NCBI GenBank assembly: GCA_025961275.1
Contig: JAOQNJ010000001.1
Coordinates: 1,509,353-1,573,352 of the forward strand
Direction of reading: 5' to 3'
Source: Providencia alcalifaciens
GTDB lineage: Bacteria > Pseudomonadota > Gammaproteobacteria > Enterobacterales > Enterobacteriaceae
Length of the DNA: 64,000 nt
Shown: positions 49,282 through 58,705 of the stretch, in pieces
Numbering within the stretch: position 1 is the stretch's first letter
How the letters are laid out: each line of letters begins with the position of its first letter
The notes under the pieces: model-generated
Told to the model about the DNA's origin: nothing
Databases searched by the model: none
What the model saw: the letters and a program-made list of their open reading frames with translations, nothing else
Translations under genes and position numbers: made by a program

Positions 49282-52200
49282 TTACTTGGCGCTAATAATT
49301 TTCAAGTCAATAATTGACATTGAATTTGGTGGAATTTGTCCAGGTATTCCTTTCACACCATAACCACCTTCAGGTTTAATATAAACCTTGACCATCCCAC
49401 CTTCTCCCGCCTTCTCAATAAATGAGTTGAGTGGTACTGGTAATTCGTTATATGGCAATGTAACTGGATTTTTATCCGTATATAATACAGTCACTGTCCC
49501 GTCAGTTAACTGCTCTCTCATGATAAATGTGATATTTTTATTTTTCACATTAGTAATCGGCTGACCTTTTTGCAATATTTTATAATAAGTAAAACTATCA
49601 AGTTTGCTGTATTTTTGTTTGGTAATATCTTCGATAATTTTTTGATTACGCTTATTATTTTCTTCTGCAACCATATTTAACTGGTTTTCATTAGCCTGTT
49701 TTTTAGGTGGCATACTCGATAAAACACTACTCTTAGGAGTAGGTGTCGCTTTTAGCTTTTCATTTTCATCTCGAAGCTGCATGATCTGTTTATTCAGATC
49801 CATAATTTGCGACTTCAGTGTTCCATCAGACGTTAGCAATTTTTGTTGCTCTAACTCAGTCTGGAGTTTCTTCAGCTGTTCTTGAGCTGAGGTTAATTCT
49901 ATTTTTAACTTACTATTATCAGCCAGTTGTTTTTTCAACTTGTCCAATTCAGCATTCTGATCTTGATACTGAGTATCAGCCATTTTTAATTTTTCAGTAT
50001 CACGTTTTAATGTACTAATTTGTTTATTTGCTTCAACTAATTGTTGACCAACCTCTGCTTCCTTTTTCGTTTTTGTATCAATATCACTTTCAAGACGCTT
50101 TATCTGCAGTTCTCGCTCTTTGCTTTGTTTCGCTAATTCCGCATTTTGTAACTCTAGTTTTTTCTTCTCATCTAAATTCGTTACTAACGACGTTTGAATA
50201 GATTTTTTATCTGCATCAACTTTAGCCAGCGCCTCTTCTTTTTGCTTAAGTAATGCAACTTGCTTATTCAAGTCGGTGGTTAACGATTTAACTTGCTGAT
50301 CTGTCGCTTGAGACATCAACGCTTTTTGCTGCTCAATGTTCTTTTTCAGCTCACTGACATCGCTAGTAGCTTGTTTTAGCTGTGCTTGTGCCGTGGTAAA
50401 GTCTTGCTCATTTTTTGCCAGCTTAGCTTGCAACTCTTGCTGCGCTTTTTGACTCTGCCCGTATTGCTTCGCCAGTGCTTCTTGTTCTGCTTTTTGCGCT
50501 TGCAACTGCTGCTGAGCCGCTTTCAGTTCGCTTTCAAGGGCTTTTTTCTGCTCGGCTTGTGCCGTTTGCGCCGTCAAGGATGCTTGCAGTGTTTTCGCCT
50601 GCTGTTCGTTTTCTTTCAACTGCGCTTGCAGTAGCTTATTCTGTTGCTCAAGCTGCTTGGCGGCCTCTTGCTGCTTCGCTAGGGCTTCACCGGTTGCTTT
50701 ACTTTCCGCTTCGGCTTTTTGTGACACCGCTTCTTGTTGTTTCAACAAGGCCAATTGTTGATTCAAGTCCGCTGTGAGGGATTTCACCTGCTCATCGGCC
50801 GCTTGAGACATCAACGCTTTTTGCTGCTCAATGTTCTTTTTCAGCTCACTGACATCGCTAGTAGCTTGTTTTAGCTGTGCTTGTGCCGTGGTAAAGTCTT
50901 GCTCATTTTTTGCCAGCTTAGCTTGCAACTCTTGCTGCGCTTTTTGACTCTGCCCGTATTGCTTCGCCAGTGCTTCTTGTTCTGCTTTTTGCGCTTGCAA
51001 CTGCTGCTGAGCCGCTTTCAGTTCGCTTTCAAGGGCTTTTTTCTGCTCGGCTTGTGCCGTTTGCGCCGTCAAGGATGCTTGCAGTGTTTTCGCCTGCTGT
51101 TCGTTTTCTTTCAACTGCGCTTGCAGTAGCTTATTCTGTTGCTCAAGCTGCTTGGCGGCCTCTTGCTGCTTCGCTAGGGCTTCACCGGTTGCTTTACTTT
51201 CCGCTTCGGCTTTTTGTGACACCGCTTCTTGTTGTTTCAACAAGGCCAATTGTTGATTCAAGTCCGCTGTGAGGGATTTCACCTGCTCATCGGCCGCTTG
51301 AGACATCAACGCTTTTTGCTGCTCAATGTTCTTTTTCAGCTCACTGACATCGCTAGTAGCTTGTTTTAGCTGTGCTTGTGCCGTGGTAAAGTCTTGCTCA
51401 TTTTTTGCCAGCTTAGCTTGCAACTCTTGCTGCGCTTTTTGACTCTGCCCGTATTGCTTCGCCAGTGCTTCTTGTTCTGCTTTTTGCGCTTGCAACTGCT
51501 GCTGAGCCGCTTTCAGTTCGCTTTCAAGGGCTTTTTTCTGCTCGGCTTGTGCCGTTTGCGCCGTCAAGGATGCTTGCAGTGTTTTCGCCTGCTGTTCGTT
51601 TTCTTTCAACTGCGCTTGCAGTAGCTTATTCTGTTGCTCAAGCTGCTTGGCGGCCTCTTGCTGCTTCGCTAGGGCTTCACCGGTTGCTTTACTTTCCGCT
51701 TCGGCTTTTTGTGACACCGCTTCTTGTTGTTTCAACAAGGCCAATTGTTGATTCAAGTCCGCTGTGAGGGATTTCACCTGCTCATCGGCCGCTTGAGACA
51801 TCAACGCTTTTTGCTGCTCAATGTTCTTTTTCAGCTCACTGACATCGCTAGTAGCTTGTTTTAGCTGTGCTTGTGCCGTGGTAAAGTCTTGCTCATTTTT
51901 TGCCAGCTTAGCTTGCAACTCTTGCTGCGCTTTTTGACTCTGCCCGTATTGCTTCGCCAGTGCTTCTTGTTCTGCTTTTTGCGCTTGCAACTGCTGCTGA
52001 GCCGCTTTCAGTTCGCTTTCAAGGGCTTTTTTCTGCTCGGCTTGTGCCGTTTGCGCCGTCAAGGATGCTTGCAGTGTTTTCGCCTGCTGTTCGTTTTCTT
52101 TCAACTGCGCTTGCAGCAGCTTATTCTGTTGCTCAAGCTGCTTGGCGGCCTCTTGCTGCTTCGCTAGGGCTTCATCGGTTGCTTTACTTTCCGCTTCGGC

Positions 52201-54609
52201 TTTTTGTGACACCGCTTCTTGTTGTTTCAACAAGGCCAATTGTTGATTCAAGTCCGCTGTGAGGGATTTCACCTGCTCATCAGCCGCTTGAGACATCAAC
52301 GCTTTTTGCTGCTCAATGTTCTTTTTCAGCTCACTGACATCACTAGTAGCTTGTTTTAGCTGTGCTTGTGCCGTGGTAAAGTCTTGCTCATTTTTTGCCA
52401 GCTTAGCTTGCAAGTCTTGCTGCGCCTTTTGGCTCTGGGCATATTGTTTCGCCAGTGCTTCTTGTTCTGCTTTTTGCGCTTGCAGCTGCTGTTGAGCCGC
52501 TTTCAGTTCGCTTTCAAGGGCTTTTTTCTGCTCGGCTTGTGCCGTTTGCGCCGTCAAGGATGCTTGCAGTGTTTTCGCCTGCTGTTCGTTTTCTTTCAAC
52601 TGCGCTTGCAGTAGCTTATTCTGTTGCTCAAGCTGCTTGGCGGCCTCTTGCTGCTTCGCTAGGGCCTCATGGGTTGCTTTACTCTCTGTTTCCGCTTTTT
52701 GCATCAAGGCAATTTGTTGGTCCAAGTCCGCCGTGAGGGATTTCACCTGCTCATCAGCCGCTTGAGACATCAACGCTTTTTGCTGCTCAATGTTCTTTTT
52801 CAGCTCACTGACATCACTAGTAGCTTGTTTTAGCTGTGCTTGTGCCGTGGTAAAGTCTTGCTCATTTTTTGCCAGCTTAGCTTGCAAGTCTTGCTGCGCC
52901 TTTTGGCTCTGGGCATATTGTTTCGCCAGTGCTTCTTGTTCTGCTTTTTGCGCTTGCAGCTGCTGTTGAGCCGCTTTCAGTTGGCTTTCAAGGGCTTGCT
53001 TCTGCTCGGCTTGTGCCGTTTGCGCCGTCAAGGATGCTTGCAGTGTTTTCGCCTGCTGTTCGTTTTCTTTCAACTGCGCTTGCAGTAGCTTATTCTGTTG
53101 CTCAAGCTGCTTGGCGGCCGCTTGAGACATCAACACTTTTTGCTGCTCAATGTTCTTTTTCAGCTCACTGACATCACTAGTAGCTTGTTTTAGCTGTGCT
53201 TGTGTCGTGGTAAAGTCTTGCTCATTTTTTGCCAGCTTAGCTTGCAAGTCTTGCTGCGCTTTTTGACTTTGGGCATATTGCTGAATAAAAGTGTCTTGCT
53301 CCGCCTTTTGCGCTTGCAGCTGTTGCTGAGCCTCTTCCAAATCAGTTTCAAAAGCTTTAGCTACATCTTGTTGCTTAGCTAACGCAGCTTTAATTTCATC
53401 TCTTTCGCTTTCTGTTAACTGTAATACAATTTCTTTTTCCTTGAGCAATGCCCGTTGTTCTGCAAGATCGGCATTAACTAATTTAAGTTGCTCATCTCTC
53501 GTTTTAGCGAGTAACTCAGTTTGCTCTTTAGCATTCATCTCTAACTGCGCAAGCTTAGAGGTTAACTGATTAACTTGCTGTTGAGCATCTTCAACTTGTT
53601 TATTTTTTTCCGCTAACTGCTTTTCAGCTAATAATTGCGCACTAATACTTTCATTGAGTTTGACTTCGAGTGTATCAATTAATTGTTGAGATTTTTGATT
53701 CTGCGAAGTCAATTGTTCGAAGACATTTTGTTTTTGTACGAGATCATTTTTAACCGATGTTAATTCATCAGTGAGTAAAGTAATACTTTCTTGATCATCT
53801 GTTGCTTTTAATTGCTCTTGTAAAAGGGCAATTTGGCGTTTATTCGACGCTAATTCAGCATTGACTCGTTCTATTTCAAATTGTTTTTCTGCAATCGTAT
53901 GGCTAAGTTCTGCCACGCTTTTATTGTGTGCAATTAACTTCTCGACTAATTGCCTATCCGTCAATAATTGATGATAAGCAATCAACTGCCCAGTACCTTG
54001 AGCTGCCCCAAACTTAAATAGAGGCGTCGATTGTTGTTGCGCTAAAAGATACGCAAGTTGCTCTAAATATACCGAACTATCACTGGATGGCGCGATTGAG
54101 AACTTCGAGGAATATAACCCTAATGGATCCAAAACGATTTGGTATTTAGCAAAATCCTTGGATAAATATTGAGGATGCCATTGATTCGAATTAAATAGAT
54201 ACGGATATGATGATAATAGTAAAGACCGATGCGCTGAGTGAGTTGGTTGCTCTACCATATTGATTTCAGGAAATGGGCATTCCGATAACGTTTTTATCTC
54301 TTTTTTCGGTTGAGCAGCTACGGACTTCGCCGCTGCATTAGCCTGAGCGGGTTTATTTGCTGAGCCTTTTGTTTTTGGCAAAGAGCTCGGTTTCTTTTTG
54401 GGCTCAGCAACAAGTGGCAAAGAAGTAAATGAATCATAACCTTGAGCTTGAATATTCAATGGTTTTTCAGGCAGCTTACCTTCTTGTTCGAGTTGAAGGT
54501 AACTGTCAAAGTCATCAATGACATTATTAAAGCTATCCGATTTAGCAAATTGACTAAAAGCAGCCGAAAAAAATGCCAGAGATATGCAAAGTCTTAGGTT
54601 AATTCTCAT
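49282..54609 (-). CDS. Giant periplasmic coiled-coil repeat protein with FKBP-like C-terminal domain
   Basis: 1775 residues. Signal peptide about 1-24; a Pro/Lys/Ala-rich linker (about 65-105); a globular segment of about 120 residues; then about 1300 residues of Gln/Ala/Lys/Glu-rich coiled coil, much of it near-identical 165-residue repeats. The last 110 residues resemble an FKBP peptidyl-prolyl isomerase: VTVLYTDKNPVTLPYNEL, PLNSFIEKAGEGGMVKVYI, PEGGYGVKGIPGQIPPNSM, as in FkpA. A Phe replaces the usual active-site Trp, so catalysis is uncertain. Its start overlaps the stop of the upstream lipoprotein gene by four bases. It probably spans or scaffolds the periplasm with that lipoprotein; this is inferred. 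Confidence 0.85.
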   Translation of the reverse strand: MRINLRLCISLAFFSAAFSQFAKSDSFNNVIDDFDSYLQLEQEGKLPEKPLNIQAQGYDSFTSLPLVAEPKKKPSSLPKTKGSANKPAQANAAAKSVAAQPKKEIKTLSECPFPEINMVEQPTHSAHRSLLLSSYPYLFNSNQWHPQYLSKDFAKYQIVLDPLGLYSSKFSIAPSSDSSVYLEQLAYLLAQQQSTPLFKFGAAQGTGQLIAYHQLLTDRQLVEKLIAHNKSVAELSHTIAEKQFEIERVNAELASNKRQIALLQEQLKATDDQESITLLTDELTSVKNDLVQKQNVFEQLTSQNQKSQQLIDTLEVKLNESISAQLLAEKQLAEKNKQVEDAQQQVNQLTSKLAQLEMNAKEQTELLAKTRDEQLKLVNADLAEQRALLKEKEIVLQLTESERDEIKAALAKQQDVAKAFETDLEEAQQQLQAQKAEQDTFIQQYAQSQKAQQDLQAKLAKNEQDFTTTQAQLKQATSDVSELKKNIEQQKVLMSQAAAKQLEQQNKLLQAQLKENEQQAKTLQASLTAQTAQAEQKQALESQLKAAQQQLQAQKAEQEALAKQYAQSQKAQQDLQAKLAKNEQDFTTAQAQLKQATSDVSELKKNIEQQKALMSQAADEQVKSLTADLDQQIALMQKAETESKATHEALAKQQEAAKQLEQQNKLLQAQLKENEQQAKTLQASLTAQTAQAEQKKALESELKAAQQQLQAQKAEQEALAKQYAQSQKAQQDLQAKLAKNEQDFTTAQAQLKQATSDVSELKKNIEQQKALMSQAADEQVKSLTADLNQQLALLKQQEAVSQKAEAESKATDEALAKQQEAAKQLEQQNKLLQAQLKENEQQAKTLQASLTAQTAQAEQKKALESELKAAQQQLQAQKAEQEALAKQYGQSQKAQQELQAKLAKNEQDFTTAQAQLKQATSDVSELKKNIEQQKALMSQAADEQVKSLTADLNQQLALLKQQEAVSQKAEAESKATGEALAKQQEAAKQLEQQNKLLQAQLKENEQQAKTLQASLTAQTAQAEQKKALESELKAAQQQLQAQKAEQEALAKQYGQSQKAQQELQAKLAKNEQDFTTAQAQLKQATSDVSELKKNIEQQKALMSQAADEQVKSLTADLNQQLALLKQQEAVSQKAEAESKATGEALAKQQEAAKQLEQQNKLLQAQLKENEQQAKTLQASLTAQTAQAEQKKALESELKAAQQQLQAQKAEQEALAKQYGQSQKAQQELQAKLAKNEQDFTTAQAQLKQATSDVSELKKNIEQQKALMSQAADEQVKSLTADLNQQLALLKQQEAVSQKAEAESKATGEALAKQQEAAKQLEQQNKLLQAQLKENEQQAKTLQASLTAQTAQAEQKKALESELKAAQQQLQAQKAEQEALAKQYGQSQKAQQELQAKLAKNEQDFTTAQAQLKQATSDVSELKKNIEQQKALMSQATDQQVKSLTTDLNKQVALLKQKEEALAKVDADKKSIQTSLVTNLDEKKKLELQNAELAKQSKERELQIKRLESDIDTKTKKEAEVGQQLVEANKQISTLKRDTEKLKMADTQYQDQNAELDKLKKQLADNSKLKIELTSAQEQLKKLQTELEQQKLLTSDGTLKSQIMDLNKQIMQLRDENEKLKATPTPKSSVLSSMPPKKQANENQLNMVAEENNKRNQKIIEDITKQKYSKLDSFTYYKILQKGQPITNVKNKNITFIMREQLTDGTVTVLYTDKNPVTLPYNELPVPLNSFIEKAGEGGMVKVYIKPEGGYGVKGIPGQIPPNSMSIIDLKIISAK
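50270..53400. repeat. 495-bp tandem repeats inside the coiled-coil gene
   Basis: A marker such as CTTGTGCCGTGGTAAAGTC recurs at about 50389, 50884, 51379, 51874, 52369, 52843 and, degenerate, 53203. The spacings are 495 bp four times, then 474 and 360 bp. The four 495-bp units are nearly identical in DNA, which means recent expansion or gene conversion. 165 codons equals 15 x 11, so hendecad coiled coil is possible. Copy number should vary between strains, and short-read assemblies may collapse it. Confidence 0.9.
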
Positions 54610-55184
54610 AATCCACTAATTTTTTCCAATGTTGATTCAGTAGATAACACTGAGTTATAACGAACTTTAGCGCAGAGAACTTTTGTTTTAGATTCTATCG
54701 CCATTTGTAACAATTCAATGGTATCAGGACTTGCAGTAGAGGCGACCTGCTTATAAAGCTGGTTTATTTCGCTAACTTCTTTAAAAGAGCCAACGAGGCG
54801 ATTGTAATCTGTTGGTGAAAGCGATTTCAATGCATTGAGTTCTTTAATACAGGTATTTAAATATTGGAGTGAGCCTCTATCAGACTCAGTTGAACCTAAT
54901 GATTTCTGTTCATTTCCCGCGATTACCTGGCCACTTGAAACAATTGGTGATTTATTTGCTTCTGTTGGTCGGTTATTGGTTGCAGAATTCAAAACAGCTT
55001 GTGAATCAGCATAGGAATAATCCATTTGTGACTGTGAAGCAGGTGTTTGCGTTGAAGTCGAAGGCGCAGGTACGCTTCTAGTTATTGCTGTAGTGCGTGC
55101 ATTATTACCAAAAGAACAGCCAGATAGAATGACTGTACCAGCTAAAAGCAATGACACAGTAATAGAATTATTTTTTGAAAACAT
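54606..55184 (-). CDS. Outer-membrane-type lipoprotein paired with the coiled-coil protein
   Basis: 192 residues. Signal peptide with lipobox LSGC (Cys at about 23), followed by Ser-Phe-Gly, so outer-membrane sorting is expected. A Ser/Thr/Pro-rich linker (about 30-110) leads to a helical C-terminal domain (about 110-190) with NTCIKELNALKSL and YRLV-like segments. ATGA overlap with the 1775-residue gene shows translational coupling. Family not recognised. It may anchor the long periplasmic protein to the outer membrane. Confidence 0.75.
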   Translation of the reverse strand: MFSKNNSITVSLLLAGTVILSGCSFGNNARTTAITRSVPAPSTSTQTPASQSQMDYSYADSQAVLNSATNNRPTEANKSPIVSSGQVIAGNEQKSLGSTESDRGSLQYLNTCIKELNALKSLSPTDYNRLVGSFKEVSEINQLYKQVASTASPDTIELLQMAIESKTKVLCAKVRYNSVLSTESTLEKISGL

Positions 55185-55904
55185 ATAGTTACCTTAACAG
55201 TACTTTTTCTTTGCTATTATAAAGATACCCAAGGAACCCAGTGTAAGCTAAAATTTAGCTATTTACTATAAGCCCTAATCTAGAAATAGAGTCATCTCAT
55301 AAATTTAAGTTAATTGATTTAATATTAACACTAATTAGCATACGTGCCATATTGTTTTTATCTCAACAATATATCAATACTCTTTTTTTGGGTGTAATTA
55401 ATAATGACCGCAAAAAGTCATATTCCAACATGCTTAATTGAACATTTACCGAGTTAAAAAGTTATTTCATTACAATCTAATAACACGTATTTGGTTATTT
55501 TCTTGATCGAGCATATTAACTTTGAAATATTTTTTAACAAAAAATATATTTATATCGTTTATCTATTTTAAACAATTTTAAAGTGGACTACTCATAATAG
55601 GGCTAGTGATGTGCTTAATATTGCCTAGCATATTCTTTACATCAACCGCCAGCTAATAATCACTGATTATACACATCATACTTCTATTTACATGATTGTT
55701 GACTGCACTCAGCGAGTCGACTCACAAAGTTTATCTATACTCCCCTGCCCATCTTCCTTTGTCGCCTATATGTAAATCGAGTTATTTAGAACATAGATGA
55801 ACATTTATAACAAGCTTATATAACTAGTTTTATTTAAGTAATAGCTTCACAAAGTTTTTTGTTAATTGAGATATTATCAGTAAAGCCCGTTCTCAGGATA
55901 AAAC
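55185..55904. other. gene-free region between lysS and the lipoprotein gene
   Basis: About 720 bp, AT-rich, no coding frame. The part next to 55185 should hold the promoter of the lipoprotein operon. No repeat or known site recognised. Confidence 0.35.
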
Positions 55905-55928
55905 AATGCCCAGACTAATCTGGGCATT
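55905..55928 (-). terminator. terminator of prfB-lysS
   Basis: AATGCCCAGA and TCTGGGCATT form a 10-bp stem, with GTTTTA following on the minus strand, 14 bp after the lysS stop. Confidence 0.8.
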
Positions 55929-55942
55929 CAAAACACAGGAAA

Positions 55943-57460
55943 CTAGCCTTTAGAAGGGCGCAATGCAGGGAATAAAATGACATCGCGGATCGTATGGCTG
56001 TTAGTAAATAACATCACCATACGGTCTATACCGATGCCTAAACCTGCTGTTGGCGGCATGCCATGTTCTAATGCTGTAACATAATCTTCGTCATAGAACA
56101 TTGCTTCATCATCACCTTCATCTTTATGACGAACTTGCTCAGCAAAACGCTCTGCTTGATCTTCTGCATCATTTAACTCAGAGAAGCCATTACCGATTTC
56201 ACGCCCACCAATAAAGAACTCAAAGCGGTCAGTAATAAATGGATTATCATCATTACGACGAGCCAATGGTGAAACTTCTGCTGGATATTCAATAATGAAT
56301 GTTGGCTGAATTAAATGGCTCTCAGCGACTTCTTCAAAAATTTCACATTGAATACGGCCTAGGCCCCAGGTCTTCTCAACCTTGATATTCAGAGATTGTG
56401 CAATAGCAACCGCTTTATCCATATCATCAAGATCGGCAACATTCGTTTCAGGGCGATATTTACAAATAGCTTCTTTCATTGTCAATTTAGTAAATGGCTT
56501 ACCAAAATCGAACTCTTGCTCACCATATTGCACTACTGTATTACCTAAAACTTCCTGTGCTAATGTACGGAATAGCTCTTCTGTTAGGTCAATCAGATCA
56601 CGATAGTCTGCATACGCCATATAGAGTTCCATCATCGTGAACTCTGGGTTATGGCGAGGTGATAAACCTTCGTTACGGAAGTTACGGTTGATTTCGAATA
56701 CGCGTTCAAAACCACCAACAACCAAACGCTTCAGGTATAGCTCAGGCGCAATACGCAAGAACATATCAATATCGAGCGCATTATGGTGAGTAATAAATGG
56801 GCGTGCCGAAGCACCACCAGGTATAACCTGCATCATTGGTGTTTCGACTTCCATGAAGCCTTTTCCTACCATGAAATTACGTAACTCAGCGAGGATCTTC
56901 GAACGAACCATAAAAGTATGACGTGATTCATCATTAGCAATCAGGTCAAGATAACGCTGGCGATAACGCGTTTCTTGGTCAGCTAAACCATGGAATTTGT
57001 CTGGTAATGGACGAAGTGCTTTAGTTAATAGACGAACTTCATGACAGTGAACAGTTAATTCACCCGTCTTCGTTTTGAATAAGCGCCCTTTTGCACCTAG
57101 GATGTCACCTAAGTCCCATTTTTTAAATTGTTCGTTATAAATGCCTTCCGCTAAATCATCGCGAGAAACATAAATTTGAATACGCCCACCCATATCTTGC
57201 AGCGTTGCAAATGAAGCCTTACCCATAATACGACGAGTCATCATTCGACCAGCAATCGAAACTTCAATATTTAAGTCTTCCAGCTCTTCGTTTGATTTAT
57301 CGTCGTACTGTGCGTGGATCTTTTCAGAAGTGATTTCACGACGAAAATCATTTGGGAATGGGATCCCTTTTTCACGTAAAGCAACCAATTTTTCTTTACG
57401 GCTTTGTAGTTCGTTATTCAAATCGGGAGCTTGTTCTGCACCCTGTTGTTGTTGAGACAT
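55943..57460 (-). CDS. lysS: Lysyl-tRNA synthetase, class II
   Basis: 505 residues. N-terminal OB-fold anticodon-binding domain (about 65-150) and class II catalytic core with motif 1 [13 protein letters not shown] (about 199-211), motif 2 [20 protein letters not shown] (about 262-281) and motif 3 [13 protein letters not shown] (about 476-488). It charges tRNA-Lys. Starts 7 bp after the prfB stop, the conserved enterobacterial arrangement. Confidence 0.98.
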   Translation of the reverse strand: MSQQQQGAEQAPDLNNELQSRKEKLVALREKGIPFPNDFRREITSEKIHAQYDDKSNEELEDLNIEVSIAGRMMTRRIMGKASFATLQDMGGRIQIYVSRDDLAEGIYNEQFKKWDLGDILGAKGRLFKTKTGELTVHCHEVRLLTKALRPLPDKFHGLADQETRYRQRYLDLIANDESRHTFMVRSKILAELRNFMVGKGFMEVETPMMQVIPGGASARPFITHHNALDIDMFLRIAPELYLKRLVVGGFERVFEINRNFRNEGLSPRHNPEFTMMELYMAYADYRDLIDLTEELFRTLAQEVLGNTVVQYGEQEFDFGKPFTKLTMKEAICKYRPETNVADLDDMDKAVAIAQSLNIKVEKTWGLGRIQCEIFEEVAESHLIQPTFIIEYPAEVSPLARRNDDNPFITDRFEFFIGGREIGNGFSELNDAEDQAERFAEQVRHKDEGDDEAMFYDEDYVTALEHGMPPTAGLGIGIDRMVMLFTNSHTIRDVILFPALRPSKG

Positions 57461-57467
57461 TTTTCCC

Positions 57468-58569
57468 TCACAGGCCAGCTTTCAAGCTAGCTTCAATGAA
57501 TTTATCCAAATCACCATCCAGTACGGCTTGCGTATTACGCGTTTCCACACCAGTACGTAAATCTTTAATACGCGCATCATCAAGAACATAAGAACGAATT
57601 TGACTTCCCCAGCCAATATCCGATTTATTATCTTCCATCACTTGCTTATCTGCATTTTTCTTCTGCATTTCCAGTTCATAAAGCTTAGCTTTTAGCTGGC
57701 GCATGGCTTGATCTTTATTTTTATGCTGTGAACGGTCGTTCTGGCATTGAGTCACGATATTTGTTGGTATATGTGTAATACGAACCGCTGACTCAGTTTT
57801 GTTCACGTGCTGTCCACCCGCACCTGATGCGCGGTAAACGTCAATCCGTAAATCCGCTGGGTTGATTTCTATATCAATATCATCATCAACTTCAGGATAA
57901 ATAAAGGCTGAACTGAATGATGTATGACGACGACCACCTGAATCAAAAGGACTTTTACGAACTAAACGATGGACACCCGTTTCCGTTCTCAGCCAGCCAT
58001 AGGCATAGTCACCAATAATCTTAACAGTCGCGGATTTTAAGCCAGCAACATCACCATCCGACTCTTCAATAATCTCAGTTTTAAAGCCTTTCGATTCCGC
58101 CCAACGCAAATACATCCGCAACAACATGCTTGCCCAATCTTGAGCTTCAGTTCCACCAGAACCTGCTTGTAAATCAATGTAGCAATTAGCGCTGTCATAT
58201 TCACCTGAAAACATTCGGCGAAATTCAAGTTGCTCTAACTTTGCTTGCAGCTGCTCTAATTCTTCACCAGCTTCGTTAAAGGTATCTTCATCATCGGCTT
58301 CAATTGCGAGTTCAAGTAAACCTTCAACGTCTTCAATACCTTGAGTTAGTTGATCAATCGTATCAACAATTGCTTCAAGGGAGGAGCGCTCTTTACCTAG
58401 CGCCTGAGCCCTTTCAGGCTCATTCCAGACATCAGGCTGCTCAAGCTCTGCATTGACTTCTTCTAAGCGTTCTTTCTTGGCATCATAGTCAAAGATACCC
58501 CCTCAGAACCGCTGTCCGTTCAGACAGGTCCTGAATCTTACTTTTTACTGGGTTAATTTCAAAGGTCAT
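57468..58569 (-). CDS. prfB: Peptide chain release factor 2, with programmed +1 frameshift
   Basis: 366 residues after a +1 shift. ATG 58569 opens [19 protein letters not shown], reaching AGG GGG TAT CTT TGA C, the standard RF2 frameshift site; TGA is codon 27. The main frame then runs to 57468. It has the [10 protein letters not shown] stop-recognition region and [12 protein letters not shown] with the catalytic GGQ. RF2 terminates at UGA and UAA. Low RF2 slows reading of the internal UGA and promotes the shift, so the gene regulates itself. Annotating only 57468-58214 would miss the N-terminus. Confidence 0.97.
58486..58505 (-). promoter_or_regulatory. prfB +1 recoding site
   Basis: On the minus strand, AGGGGG (internal Shine-Dalgarno) three bases before CTT TGA C. 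The TGA is at 58491-58489. Identical in layout to the E. coli autoregulatory site. Confidence 0.95.
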
Positions 58570-58705
58570 TTTTCAATGTCTTATGTTGGGTCGTTAAATA
58601 GAATGAATTCTACACAAACCGTCGATTATAACGGAATTTCGTCAAGGTTTATAGCACCTCAAAAAACCGATATTGCTACAAACAATCTTAATCAAAACTA
58701 TGCTA

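Noticed and set aside
50386-53382. Series of plus-strand frames of 60-100 codons repeating every 495 bp
   Set aside because: They are antisense shadows of the coiled-coil repeats; the Leu/Cys-rich sequence is what Gln/Lys-rich repeats give in reverse.
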